64,000 bases of DNA from assembly GCF_022678485.1 (NCBI RefSeq), contig NZ_JALBYP010000038.1, forward strand, positions 1 through 64,000, in the 5' to 3' direction. A program made the translations under genes and the position numbers. A model generated the notes under the pieces. It had not been told where the DNA came from. It searched no databases and was given only the letters and a program-made list of their open reading frames with translations. Positions 52,802 through 62,335 of this stretch are shown here, piece by piece; the stretch's first letter is position 1, and every line of letters begins with the position of its first letter. Origin of the DNA: Aliiroseovarius sediminis (GTDB lineage Bacteria > Pseudomonadota > Alphaproteobacteria > Rhodobacterales > Rhodobacteraceae).

Positions 52802-53138
52802 CTGCAAGGCCGTTACCCAAGGCGGCTTCGACACTGGCGTGGATGGTGAACACTGTGTCCATGCGCGTTAGTTTGAATACCTTTTCAACCGTCGGTGATA
52901 GGTTTGCCAGTTCAAACGACTTGTCAGGACATGCCTGCTTCATCACCGCGACGATAGCACCCAGACCGCTGGAATCGATAAAGTCCACCTGCGTCATGTC
53001 AAGCACGATGCGATCTGGGCTACCTTCGGTCAATTCGCGCATCTGATCCTTGAAACTGATCGCAATGGCGGCGTCGATCCTGTTTTCTTCAACCGTGATC
53101 ACGCGCGCTGTGGCGGTGTCGGTATGAGCAAGTTCCAA
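52791..53138 (-). CDS. anti-sigma factor antagonist (STAS domain, RsbV-like)
   Basis: A 115-residue STAS protein. The phospho-site Ser lies in VDFIDSSGLGAIVAVMK. The chosen start is a TTG at 53136-53138, placed 7 bp after AGGAGA; the longer ATG/GTG forms add a non-conserved extension. Unphosphorylated, it would sequester the neighbouring anti-sigma kinase. The TTG start and 11-bp overlap with the kinase gene suggest tuned stoichiometry. Confidence 0.82.
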   Translation of the reverse strand: MELAHTDTATARVITVEENRIDAAIAISFKDQMRELTEGSPDRIVLDMTQVDFIDSSGLGAIVAVMKQACPDKSFELANLSPTVEKVFKLTRMDTVFTIHASVEAALGNGLADAD

Positions 53139-53239
53139 CTGTCTTCTCCTTCCCGCGATTGGTAGAACTACAGGGTAGACGCTGATCGTTACCATTCGGT
53201 AAGCGTGATCAGGAATTTTCAAATGGGACGGAGAAGACG

Positions 53240-54418
53240 ATGAAAAATGTCGTAATCGCAGGCGCAGCACGCACCCCGATGGCTGGGTTTCAGGGCGCTT
53301 TTTCGGGCGTCGCTGCCGCTGATCTTGGGGGTGCTGCGATCAAGGCCGCACTGGCGGACGCTGGCGCCAAGGCGGGTGATGTGCAAGAGTTGCTGATGGG
53401 CTGCGTTCTGCCGGCCGGTCAGGGTCAGGCTCCCGCGCGGCAGGCGGGGTTTTCGGCTGGATTAGGCAATGAGGTGCCCGCCACAACGCTGAACAAGATG
53501 TGTGGTTCGGGCATGAAAACCACGATGATCGCTTTTGATCAGGTTGCACTGGGTGGCACCGATATAATGGTCGCAGGCGGCATGGAAAGCATGACCGAAG
53601 CGCCCTATCTGTTGCCCAAAATGCGCGGCGGCGCACGGATTGGGCATGGCGCGGTCATCGACCACATGTTTCTGGACGGGCTCGAGGATGCCTATGACAA
53701 GGGACGTCTGATGGGCACCTTTGCCGAGGATTGCGCCGAAAGCTTCCAGTTCACCCGTGAGGCACAGGATGAATATGCGCTGAAATCTCTGTCAAATGCG
53801 CTGGACGCCCAGAAATCGGGTGCCTTCGAAGGCGAGATCACGCCGGTGATCGTCAAGACCCGCAAAGGCGAGGTTGAGGTGGCCGAAGACGAACAGCCCG
53901 GCAAGGCGCGGCCCGAGAAAATTCCGACGCTGAAGCCTGCGTTTCGCAAGGACGGCACGGTGACCCCGGCCAACAGTTCGTCGATCTCGGACGGGGCGGC
54001 GGCGCTGGTGATCGCATCCGAGGATGCCGCCAAGGCGAAGGGCCTGAAAATCCGCGCGCATATTCTGGGCCACGCCAGCCACGCCCAGGAACCCAACCTG
54101 TTCCCGACCGCCCCCGTGCCCGCCGCGAAGAAGCTGCTGGACCGGCTGGGCTGGACGCCCGAAGATGTCGATCTGTGGGAGGTGAACGAGGCCTTTGCCG
54201 TCGTTCCGATGGCCTTCATGCACGAAATGGGTCTGACGCGTGACAAGGTGAATGTGAATGGCGGTGCCTGTGCGCTGGGCCATCCGATCGGCGCTTCGGG
54301 CGCACGGATCATTGTCACGCTGCTGAATGCACTGGAAAAACGCGGGTTGAAGCGCGGCGTTGCGGCGATCTGCATTGGTGGTGGCGAAGGCACCGCCATC
54401 GCGATTGAGCGCGACTAA
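53240..54418 (+). CDS. acetyl-CoA acetyltransferase (thiolase)
   Basis: A 392-residue thiolase with the nucleophile Cys in LNKMCGSGMKTTM (about 88), the HEA-like Asn/Glu region (WEVNEAFAVVPMAF), His in GGACALGHPIGASGARI and the second Cys in AICIGGGEG. It condenses or cleaves acetoacetyl-CoA in polyhydroxybutyrate or fatty-acid metabolism. No PHB reductase gene is adjacent. A 9-bp GC-rich hairpin follows its stop. Confidence 0.92.
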   Translation: MKNVVIAGAARTPMAGFQGAFSGVAAADLGGAAIKAALADAGAKAGDVQELLMGCVLPAGQGQAPARQAGFSAGLGNEVPATTLNKMCGSGMKTTMIAFDQVALGGTDIMVAGGMESMTEAPYLLPKMRGGARIGHGAVIDHMFLDGLEDAYDKGRLMGTFAEDCAESFQFTREAQDEYALKSLSNALDAQKSGAFEGEITPVIVKTRKGEVEVAEDEQPGKARPEKIPTLKPAFRKDGTVTPANSSSISDGAAALVIASEDAAKAKGLKIRAHILGHASHAQEPNLFPTAPVPAAKKLLDRLGWTPEDVDLWEVNEAFAVVPMAFMHEMGLTRDKVNVNGGACALGHPIGASGARIIVTLLNALEKRGLKRGVAAICIGGGEGTAIAIERD

Positions 54419-54438
54419 CCTTCTGAATATAGACCACG

Positions 54439-54459
54439 GGGCGCGGATCTTCCGCGCCC
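54439..54459 (+). terminator. GC hairpin between thiolase and fRMsr genes
   Basis: Perfect 9-bp stem GGGCGCGGA (54439-54447) / TCCGCGCCC (54451-54459) with a 3-nt loop. No T-run; it may be a weak terminator or mRNA protection element in a run of same-strand genes. Confidence 0.45.
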
Positions 54460-54478
54460 TCGTCACATTGGAGGTCCC

Positions 54479-54934
54479 ATGACGCGCGTCAACTACACAG
54501 ATCTGTCGCAGGTGATTGCATCGCTGACCGACGGTGAGCACGACGAAGTCGCGCTGATGGCGACCGTTGCCTGCGAAGTGCACCACGCTGATGACCGCTT
54601 CGACTGGACGGGCTTTTACCGTGTAACAGAGCCTGATTTGCTGAAAATCGGCCCCTATCAGGGCGGGCATGGCTGCTTGCAAATCCCGTTCCATCGAGGG
54701 GTCTGTGGGGCGGCGGCGCGCACGGGGCAGGTGCAGCTTGTGCCGGATGTCGATGCCTTTCCCGGCCATATCGCCTGCGCGTCGTCCACGCGGTCCGAAC
54801 TGGTGCTGCCGGTCTGGAACCGGGCGGGCGATCTGATTGCGGTGTTCGACATCGACAGCAATCAACCCGACGCGTTCACGCCAGATGATGCCGATCACCT
54901 GTCTGCCATCCTGAAATCCACCTTCGCAACCTGA
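54479..54934 (+). CDS. free methionine-(R)-sulfoxide reductase (GAF domain)
   Basis: A 151-residue GAF-domain protein with the fRMsr pattern: DWTGFYR, IGPYQGGHGCLQIPF, RGVCGAAARTGQ and PGHIACASSTRSELVLPV, including the three Cys that act in catalysis (here in GCLQ, GVCG and IACAS). It repairs oxidised free methionine in the cytoplasm. Confidence 0.88.
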   Translation: MTRVNYTDLSQVIASLTDGEHDEVALMATVACEVHHADDRFDWTGFYRVTEPDLLKIGPYQGGHGCLQIPFHRGVCGAAARTGQVQLVPDVDAFPGHIACASSTRSELVLPVWNRAGDLIAVFDIDSNQPDAFTPDDADHLSAILKSTFAT

Positions 54935-54991
54935 CTGCGACTGATAATTTCGCTTGCGTCGAATCATCCATTTGCCTCACCGTGAAAAAAG

Positions 54992-55008
54992 ACGTGAAAA
55001 TTTCACGT
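54992..55008. promoter_or_regulatory. 17-bp palindromic operator of the XRE-cupin regulator
   Basis: ACGTGAAA (54992-54999), central A, TTTCACGT (55001-55008): a perfect palindrome 22 bp upstream of the regulator's GTG. Partial half-sites flank it (CGTGAAAAAA at 54981, TTTCATG about 55013). This is very probably the binding site for the encoded regulator, controlling the operon that follows. Confidence 0.7.
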
Positions 55009-55030
55009 AGAGTTTCATGTTGGAGCAGGC

Positions 55031-55612
55031 GTGGACAGGATGCTGCACAGTGACCCCGTTACGACCCGAAGCCTTGGCGCCGACATTCGCGCGCTGCGCA
55101 AGTCGCGTGGGCTGACGCTCAGCGATCTGGCCGGTGCGCTTGATCGATCCGTTGGCTGGCTGAGCCAGGTGGAGCGGGACAAGTCCGACCCTTCGATTTC
55201 CGATCTGCGAGCCGTGGCGCGTGCGCTGGGGGTGCCGATGTCGCTTCTGTTTGCCCATGCCTCGGCCCCGGCGGATGAACAGGGATTCGTGGTGCGCGCC
55301 GGCGCACGCCGCCCGATGGGGTCGGGCGAGGAAGGGCTGATCGAAGAACTTCTGTCCCCCGACCTGACCGATGATTTCGAGGTGGTGCATTCCACCTTCA
55401 AGCCACGCTCGAAAATGCAAACACCTGCCAATCGCCCAACGCAAGAGGTCGGGTATATCGTGTCCGGCACGCTTGACCTGACCATCGGTGGGCGAAGCTT
55501 CACCGTGGGCACAGGCGACAGCTTTCGCATCAAGCATGACGTTTATGAATGGGCCAACCCCTATGACGAACCGGCGGTCGCCATCTGGGTGATCGCGCCG
55601 CCGGTGTATTAA
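55031..55612 (+). CDS. XRE-cupin transcriptional regulator
   Basis: A 193-residue regulator: an N-terminal XRE helix-turn-helix (LRKSRGLTLSDLAGALDRSV; GWLSQVERDKSDPSISDL) and a C-terminal cupin (QEVGYIVSGTLDLTIGGRSF, then GDSFRIKHDVYEW). Regulators of this type sense small amines or organic acids. It sits 32 bp before two dimethylglycine-dehydrogenase-like genes on the same strand, so it probably regulates methylamine or betaine breakdown. The start is GTG 55031 or the ATG at 55040. Confidence 0.88.
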   Translation: MDRMLHSDPVTTRSLGADIRALRKSRGLTLSDLAGALDRSVGWLSQVERDKSDPSISDLRAVARALGVPMSLLFAHASAPADEQGFVVRAGARRPMGSGEEGLIEELLSPDLTDDFEVVHSTFKPRSKMQTPANRPTQEVGYIVSGTLDLTIGGRSFTVGTGDSFRIKHDVYEWANPYDEPAVAIWVIAPPVY

Positions 55613-55644
55613 GGAGACCGCAATGCTTTGCCGAGAAGGAAACC

Positions 55645-58098
55645 ATGATGTCTGACTTTCCAACCCAAGCCCGCGTCGTCGTCATCGGTGGCGGTGTCGT
55701 TGGTGCCTCGTCGCTGTATCACCTTGCCAAGAAGGGCTGGAGCGATTGCGTTCTGCTGGAAAAGAACGAACTCACCGCCGGGTCGACGTGGCACGCTGCC
55801 GGTAACGTGCCGACCTTTTCGACCTCGTGGGCGGTGATGAACATGCAGCGCTATTCGACCGAGCTTTACGCGCGACTGGGGGACGAGGTTGATTACCCCA
55901 TGAACTACCACGTCACGGGATCGCTGCGGCTGGCCCATACCAAGGAACGGATGCAGGAGTTTCAGCGCGCCGCCTCGATGGGTCGCTATCAGGGCATGAA
56001 TATGGAGATCCTGACGCCCGAGGAAACCAAGGCGCGCTATCCCTTCCTTGAAACCCATGACCTTGAGGGCGCGCTGTATGACCCGCATGACGGTGATATA
56101 GACCCTGCGCAGTTGACTCAGGCGCTGGCAAAGGGCGCGCGGGATATGGGCGCGAAGATCCTGCGCTTCTGCCCAGCCGAAGGGGTCACGCAACATGATG
56201 ATGGCACCTGGACCGTTCATACCCCCAAGGGTGACATTGCCTGCGACTACGTGGTGAACGCCGCCGGGTATTACGCCCAGCGTGTCGGCGAATGGTTCAA
56301 GCCCCATGGCGGACGCACCGTGCCGATGATGGTGATGAGCCACCAATACCTGTTGTCCGAGGAAATCCCTGAGATAGAGACGTATAGCAAGGAGACCGGG
56401 AAGAAGCTGCCCCTGCTGCGGGATGTGGATGTATCGTATTATCTGCGGCAGGAAAAGCACGGCTTCAACCTTGGCCCTTATGAGCCCAACTGCCGCGCCC
56501 ATTGGGCAACTGACGATGACCCGATGCCCGACGATTTCAGCTTCCAGCTTTGGAACGACGATCTGGACCGGATCGAGGATATCGTCACGGATGCGATGGA
56601 ACGTGTCCCTGCGCTGGGCACGGCTGGCGTCAGCCGCTTGATCAACGGCCCGATCCCCTATGCCCCCGATGGCCTGCCCCTGATCGGCCCCATGCCCGGC
56701 GTGAAAAACGCGTTCGAGGCGTGCGTATTCACCTTCGGCATTGCCCAAGGTGGCGGGGCAGGCAAGGTGCTGGCGGAATGGATCGTCGACGGTGCGACCG
56801 AATGGGATATGTGGGCGTGTGATCCGCGTCGCTACACCGACTATACCGATCACGACTATTGCGTGCAGAAAGGGATGGAGGTTTACGGCAACGAATACGC
56901 CATGCATTTCCCCCGGCACGAATGGCCCGCCGCGCGCGACCGGAAACTGTCGCCTGTGCACGACAAGGTGATCGCCGCTGGCGGCGTCATGGGTGTCTAT
57001 AACGGCTGGGAACGCGCGAATTGGTTTGCCAAGCCGGGTGATGACACCTCGCTTGAGGCCACGCATACATGGAGTCGCGCAGGCCCGTGGGAGCAACGTA
57101 TCCGCGAAGAATGCGAAGCTGTGCGTGACGGTGTGGGCGTGCTGGACCTGCCGGGCTTTTCGCGCTTCAACCTGTCGGGCGATGGCGCCGCGGACTGGCT
57201 GCGCGGCATGTGCACCGGGGGCTTGCCCAAAGTGGGGCGGATGAACCTGCTTTATTTCGCCGATACCCGCGGCCGGATCCTGACCGAGATGTCGTGTATG
57301 CGCCACGCCGACGACTTCTTTACCCTGATCACCGCCGCCACGGCGCAATGGCACGATTTCGAAGTGCTGGCCCGCGCGTTGCCTGCAGGGCTTAGCCTGA
57401 CGGACCATACCAGAGACTATTCCACCCTGATTGTCACCGGACCCAAGGCCCGTGATCTGTTCGAAGGTCTGGGCATCAAGGCTGATCTGACCGCGCCTTG
57501 GCTGTCGCATCAGCCCGCGACCGTGGCCGGGGTCGACTGCGCCCTTGCGCGGGTCAGCTTTGCCGGGGAACTGGGCTGGGAAATCCACGCCGAGAACGCC
57601 AGCATCCCCGCGCTTTACGATGCAGTTATCGGCTCGGGCGCCAAGCCCTTCGGCATGTATGCGCTCGACAGTCTGCGGCTTGAGAAAGGGTATCGCGCAT
57701 GGAAAGGCGACCTGTCCACCGACTACACCATGTTCGAAGGCGGGCTGGATCGTTTCGTGCGTCTGGATAAGCCTCAGGACTTCCCGGGCAAAGCGGCGTT
57801 GCAGGCCGAAGCACAAGCCGGACCGAAGAAGCGGTTTGTCACCCTGATCGTCGATGCCGGCGATGCGGATGCGCCCTATATGTCGTGCATTTGGCATGAT
57901 GGCCAGATTGTCGGCGAAACCACGTCTGGCGGCTGGGGCTATAGAGTGAATGCCTCGATCGCGCTGGGCATGGTGCGGGCTGATCTGGCAACCCCCGGCA
58001 CCGAGCTTCAGGTCGAGATCTACGGCGAACGACGTCCCGCCATCGTGCAGCCCGACCAACCGCTTTGGGACCCAGCCAATGAACGGCTGCGCGCCTGA
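55645..58098 (+). CDS. dimethylglycine/sarcosine dehydrogenase-like flavoprotein 1
   Basis: An 817-residue two-part enzyme. Residues 1-420: FAD-dependent oxidase fold with VVVIGGGVVGASSLYHLAKK and the covalent-flavin-type His (GSTWHAAGNV). Residues about 420-815: a GcvT-like folate-binding domain (MFEGGLDRFVRLDKPQDFPG; GYRVNASIALGMV). Such enzymes demethylate dimethylglycine, sarcosine or related N-methyl compounds and pass the one-carbon unit to tetrahydrofolate. First of two tandem paralogues under the XRE-cupin regulator. Confidence 0.88.
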   Translation: MMSDFPTQARVVVIGGGVVGASSLYHLAKKGWSDCVLLEKNELTAGSTWHAAGNVPTFSTSWAVMNMQRYSTELYARLGDEVDYPMNYHVTGSLRLAHTKERMQEFQRAASMGRYQGMNMEILTPEETKARYPFLETHDLEGALYDPHDGDIDPAQLTQALAKGARDMGAKILRFCPAEGVTQHDDGTWTVHTPKGDIACDYVVNAAGYYAQRVGEWFKPHGGRTVPMMVMSHQYLLSEEIPEIETYSKETGKKLPLLRDVDVSYYLRQEKHGFNLGPYEPNCRAHWATDDDPMPDDFSFQLWNDDLDRIEDIVTDAMERVPALGTAGVSRLINGPIPYAPDGLPLIGPMPGVKNAFEACVFTFGIAQGGGAGKVLAEWIVDGATEWDMWACDPRRYTDYTDHDYCVQKGMEVYGNEYAMHFPRHEWPAARDRKLSPVHDKVIAAGGVMGVYNGWERANWFAKPGDDTSLEATHTWSRAGPWEQRIREECEAVRDGVGVLDLPGFSRFNLSGDGAADWLRGMCTGGLPKVGRMNLLYFADTRGRILTEMSCMRHADDFFTLITAATAQWHDFEVLARALPAGLSLTDHTRDYSTLIVTGPKARDLFEGLGIKADLTAPWLSHQPATVAGVDCALARVSFAGELGWEIHAENASIPALYDAVIGSGAKPFGMYALDSLRLEKGYRAWKGDLSTDYTMFEGGLDRFVRLDKPQDFPGKAALQAEAQAGPKKRFVTLIVDAGDADAPYMSCIWHDGQIVGETTSGGWGYRVNASIALGMVRADLATPGTELQVEIYGERRPAIVQPDQPLWDPANERLRA

Positions 58099-58125
58099 CC
58101 CTGTCTGCCTGAACGGAGTGATGCC

Positions 58126-60573
58126 ATGACCCTTCCAAACCACGCCCGCGTCGTCATCATTGGCGGCGGTGTCGTCGGATGTTCCGTCGCCTATCATCTG
58201 ACCAAACTCGGTTGGCAGGATGTTGTGCTGTTGGAGCGCAAGCAGCTGACCTCGGGCACCACCTGGCATGCGGCGGGCTTGATCGGGCAGCTCAGGGCGT
58301 CGGCGAACATGACGAAGCTCGCCAAATACTCGGCCGATCTGTATCTGGGGCTTGAGGAAGAAACCGGGATCGCGACGGGGATGCGGCAAGTCGGTTCAAT
58401 CTCGGTAGCGTTGACGGGCGAACGGATGGAGGAGCTGTACCGCACCGCCGCCATGGCCCGCGCCTTCGGTGTCCCGTGCGAGGAGTTGTCGCCCGTCGAG
58501 GTGAAAGAGCGGTATGAGCATATCAACCTCGATGGTGTGACCGGCGGCATCTGGTTGCCCACCGACGGGCAGGCCGATCCGGCCAACATCGCGCTGGCGC
58601 TGGCCAAGGGCGCGCGGCAGCGGGGGGCGGTCGTACAAGAACGCACCAAGGTCACGGGGATTACCCGTGACGGTCACAAGGTCACTGGCATCGACTGGCA
58701 GTCGGATATTGGGCAGGAACAGGGTCACATATCGTGTGATATGATCGTGAATTGCGCGGGCATGTGGGGGCATGAAGTTGGCAGGATGGCGGGCGTGAAC
58801 GTGCCGCTGCACGCCTGCGAACACTTCTATATCGTGACCGAGGGCATCAAGGGCCTGACCCAAATGCCGGTGCTGCGGGTGCCGGACGAATGCGCCTATT
58901 ACAAGGAAGATGCGGGGAAGATCCTGTTGGGGGCGTTTGAACCCAACGCCAAGCCATGGGGCATGAACGGCATCCCCGACAGGTTCGAATTCGACCAGCT
59001 TCCCGAGGATTTCGACCATTTCGAACCCATCCTGGAAGCCGCCTGCAACCGGATGCCGATGCTGGCCGAGGCAGGTATTCACACCTTCTTCAACGGCCCG
59101 GAAAGCTTCACGCCGGACGACGCCTATCACCTTGGTCTTGCGCCCGAGATGGACAATGTCTGGGTCGCGGCGGGCTTCAACTCCATCGGGATTCAGTCGG
59201 CGGGCGGGGCCGGGATGGCGCTGGCACAGTGGATGGAGGATGGCGAGAAGCCGTTCGATCTGGGCGACGTTGATATCAGCCGGATGCAGTCTTTTCAGGG
59301 CAATAAGCACTATCTTTATGAACGGTCGAAAGAGACACTCGGCTTGCTTTACGCCGACCACTTCCCATTCCGGCAGAAGGCCACAGCGCGGGGCGTCAGA
59401 CGGACGCCCTTTCACCAGCACCTCTTGGACCAAGGCGCGGTCATGGGCGAATTGGCGGGGTGGGAGCGGGCAAACTGGTTCGCCCGTGATGATCAGCCCC
59501 GTGAATACGAATACACATGGGGCCGTCCCAACTGGTTCGACAACGCCGCCGCCGAACATAAAGCGGTGCGCGAGAATGTCGGCATGTATGATATGTCGTC
59601 CTTCGGCAAGATCCGTGTCGAGGGCCCGGATGCGGAAGGCTTCCTGAACCGCGTCTGCGGGGCCGACATGTCGGTGCCAGTGGGCAAGATCGTCTATACT
59701 CAGTTCTTGAACAGCCGCGCGGGGATCGAGGCGGATGTGACCGTCACCCGCCTGTCGGATACCGCCTATCTGGTCGTGACGCCGGCGATCACGCGGCTGG
59801 CAGACCAGACATGGCTGCGCCGTCATGTCGGTGAAGCGCGCGTCGTTATCACCGATGTTACGGCGGGCGAGGGCGTGCTGGCCGTCATGGGGCCGAACGC
59901 GCGCGCGCTTCTGCAACGGGTCAGCCCCGCGGATTTCAGCAACGACACGAACCCCTTCGGCACCGCACAAGAGATCGAGCTTGGCATGGGGCTGGCCCGC
60001 GCCCACCGCGTGTCTTACGTGGGCGAGCTGGGATGGGAACTCTATGTCCCCTCTGACATGGCGGCGCACGCGTTCGAGACACTGTTTGAGGCCGGGCAGA
60101 ACATGGGGCTGAAGCTCTGCGGCATGCACATGATGGACAGTTGCCGCATCGAGAAGGCGTTTCGCCATTTCGGCCACGATATCACCTGCGAAGATCATGT
60201 GCTTGAGGCAGGACTGGGCTTTGCCGTCAAGACCGACAAGCCTGACTTCATCGGCCGTGATGCGGTGCTTGCGAAGAAGGAGGCGGGGCTGTCGCGCCGG
60301 ATGGTGCAATTCAAGCTGACCGATCCTGAACCGCTGCTTTATCACAACGAACCCATCCTGCGCGATGGCGAGGTTGTGGGTTATCTGAGCTCTGGCGCCT
60401 ATGGGCATTATCTGGGCGCCGCCATCGGTATGGGATATGTGCCGTGTTCAGGTGAAACAGTGTCTGATATGCTCGCGTCCACTTATCAGATTGATGTGGC
60501 TGGAACGCTGATCACGGCAGAGGCGTCATTGAGACCGCTTTTTGATCCGACGTCCCAGCGCGTGCGGGCGTGA
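58126..60573 (+). CDS. dimethylglycine/sarcosine dehydrogenase-like flavoprotein 2
   Basis: An 815-residue paralogue of the preceding gene with the same layout: VVIIGGGVVGCSVAYHLTKL, TTWHAAGLIGQLRASANMTK, and a C-terminal GcvT-like domain (VLEAGLGFAVKTDKPDFIGR). Sequence differs through most of the length, so the two probably act on different methylated amines or sequential steps (for example dimethylglycine, then sarcosine). The 27-bp gap indicates co-transcription. Confidence 0.88.
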   Translation: MTLPNHARVVIIGGGVVGCSVAYHLTKLGWQDVVLLERKQLTSGTTWHAAGLIGQLRASANMTKLAKYSADLYLGLEEETGIATGMRQVGSISVALTGERMEELYRTAAMARAFGVPCEELSPVEVKERYEHINLDGVTGGIWLPTDGQADPANIALALAKGARQRGAVVQERTKVTGITRDGHKVTGIDWQSDIGQEQGHISCDMIVNCAGMWGHEVGRMAGVNVPLHACEHFYIVTEGIKGLTQMPVLRVPDECAYYKEDAGKILLGAFEPNAKPWGMNGIPDRFEFDQLPEDFDHFEPILEAACNRMPMLAEAGIHTFFNGPESFTPDDAYHLGLAPEMDNVWVAAGFNSIGIQSAGGAGMALAQWMEDGEKPFDLGDVDISRMQSFQGNKHYLYERSKETLGLLYADHFPFRQKATARGVRRTPFHQHLLDQGAVMGELAGWERANWFARDDQPREYEYTWGRPNWFDNAAAEHKAVRENVGMYDMSSFGKIRVEGPDAEGFLNRVCGADMSVPVGKIVYTQFLNSRAGIEADVTVTRLSDTAYLVVTPAITRLADQTWLRRHVGEARVVITDVTAGEGVLAVMGPNARALLQRVSPADFSNDTNPFGTAQEIELGMGLARAHRVSYVGELGWELYVPSDMAAHAFETLFEAGQNMGLKLCGMHMMDSCRIEKAFRHFGHDITCEDHVLEAGLGFAVKTDKPDFIGRDAVLAKKEAGLSRRMVQFKLTDPEPLLYHNEPILRDGEVVGYLSSGAYGHYLGAAIGMGYVPCSGETVSDMLASTYQIDVAGTLITAEASLRPLFDPTSQRVRA

Positions 60574-60664
60574 GGTATCCGGTCCTTCACCTGCCCTGCT
60601 GGCGAAATTGCAGCCCTTGTGTCCTGTCGAGTTTGGCCTACAAGCAGCGGGGAAGGAGCGCGCG

Positions 60665-61570
60665 ATGACTGATGTGACCCGACCGAAGAACGAGGATACG
60701 CCGCAGGGGCTGGGGCTGGCTATTTCAGCCTATTTCCTGTGGGGATTTCTACCGCTTTACATGAAGGCTGTGGCGCACATGCCCGCGGTCGAGGTGGTGG
60801 CGCATCGCGTCATATGGTCGGTGCCTGTTGCTGGCGTCATTCTGATTGCGTCAGGCCGGACCCGCGCCTTGCGCGAAGCGATTGCCAATCCGCAGATGCT
60901 TTTGCTGGCGGTGCTGACGGCTGGGTTAATTTCGATCAACTGGGGCATTTACGTCTGGGCGATTGCGCACGAACAGACACTGGAAGCTGCGCTAGGCTAT
61001 TATATCAACCCGCTGTTTTCGATTTTTCTTGGAACGATCTTGCTGGGCGAACGGATGAACCGCGCGCAGATGGTGGCGGTGGCGCTGGCGTTCACCGCAG
61101 TCCTGATCCTGACGTTTGAAACCGGGCGGCTTCCCGTGGTGGCAGTTGGCCTGACGCTGACCTGGGGACTTTACGCATTGTGCAAAAAATCGCTGCCCAT
61201 CGGCCCCAATCAGGGGTTCATGCTTGAAGTGCTGATTCTGCTGATCCCGGCGTTGGGCTGTGTGGTGTGGCTGTCGATGCAGGGGCAAAGCCATTTCATG
61301 CTGACGGGTCTGGACACCGGGCTGCTGATGGGCTGCGGCGTAGTCACGGCGGTGCCCCTGATGCTTTATGCCAATGGGGCGAAGCTGCTGCGGCTGTCCA
61401 CAATAGCCATTCTGCAATACATCGCGCCGACGATGATCTTTCTGGTCGCGGTGTTCGTATTTGACGAACCGTTCGAGGGTGCAAAACAGATCGCCTTTCC
61501 GCTGATCTGGCTGGCGCTGGTGATCTATACCACCTCGATGCTGCGTCAGATGCGTCGCAGGCGCCGCTAA
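60665..61570 (+). CDS. rarD: RarD/EamA-family transporter
   Basis: A 301-residue protein with ten predicted membrane segments and the duplicated EamA fold. RarD landmarks: YFLWGFLPLYMKAV, HRVIWSVP, INWGIYVWAI and LGYYINPLFSIFLGTILLGE. A drug/metabolite-type exporter or importer of unknown substrate in the inner membrane. ATG 60665 fits the family start. Confidence 0.9.
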   Translation: MTDVTRPKNEDTPQGLGLAISAYFLWGFLPLYMKAVAHMPAVEVVAHRVIWSVPVAGVILIASGRTRALREAIANPQMLLLAVLTAGLISINWGIYVWAIAHEQTLEAALGYYINPLFSIFLGTILLGERMNRAQMVAVALAFTAVLILTFETGRLPVVAVGLTLTWGLYALCKKSLPIGPNQGFMLEVLILLIPALGCVVWLSMQGQSHFMLTGLDTGLLMGCGVVTAVPLMLYANGAKLLRLSTIAILQYIAPTMIFLVAVFVFDEPFEGAKQIAFPLIWLALVIYTTSMLRQMRRRRR

Positions 61571-61608
61571 GGCTTGCCGGCGCGTGCGTCACAAGTTATT
61601 CGCGCCGC

Positions 61609-62256
61609 ATGTCCGATGAATACACCCCGCCCGATGATCCGCTTGCGATCATGCACCACGATCACGAGCTGCTGTTGGTCAACAAGCCATCGGGCCTATT
61701 GTCGGTGCCGGGCAAAGGTGAACATCTGGCCGATTGCCTGCTGTCGCGTATTCAGGCCGTCTTTCCCGAGGCGCTCTTGGTGCATCGCCTGGACCGTGAC
61801 ACGTCGGGCATCATGGTCTTTGCGATGACCCCTCATGCGCAGCGCCATCTTGGTCTTCAGTTCGAGAAGCGGCAGATCAAAAAAACCTATGTCGCCCGCG
61901 TTTGGGGTCGCGTGGCAGAACGGTCCGGCACCGTTGATCTGCCCCTGATTGTTGACTGGCCGAACCGCCCAAAACAGCATGTGGACCACCAGAACGGCAA
62001 GCAAGCGATCACCGACTGGAAGGTTCAGAAATACGAAGATACCGCGACACGCGTTCGCCTGTTTCCCCAGACCGGGCGCAGTCATCAGTTGCGAGTGCAT
62101 ATGAAGGAAATCGGCCACCCCATTCTGGGCGATCCTTTCTATGCCAAAGGCGAGGCGCGTGATGCCCCGCGCTTGATGTTACACGCCGAAAGCCTGCGCC
62201 TGCGCCACCCGGATGGTGGGAAAGGGCTGACCTTCAAGGCGAAGTGCCGGTTCTGA
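61609..62256 (+). CDS. RluA-family pseudouridine synthase
   Basis: A 215-residue synthase. The catalytic Asp is in VHRLDRDTSGIMVFA, with the YVARVWG and RSHQLRVHMKEIGHPILGD landmarks. It lacks an S4 domain, like RluA itself and related short members, and should modify rRNA or tRNA uridines. Confidence 0.9.
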   Translation: MSDEYTPPDDPLAIMHHDHELLLVNKPSGLLSVPGKGEHLADCLLSRIQAVFPEALLVHRLDRDTSGIMVFAMTPHAQRHLGLQFEKRQIKKTYVARVWGRVAERSGTVDLPLIVDWPNRPKQHVDHQNGKQAITDWKVQKYEDTATRVRLFPQTGRSHQLRVHMKEIGHPILGDPFYAKGEARDAPRLMLHAESLRLRHPDGGKGLTFKAKCRF

Positions 62257-62335
62257 AGGGGATGGTTGCAGGGCAGTTCCCCTTGCCGCTGGCGCTGCTT
62301 CCTGCTTGACTGCACCCACCTTGAAGGAGTTCCCA

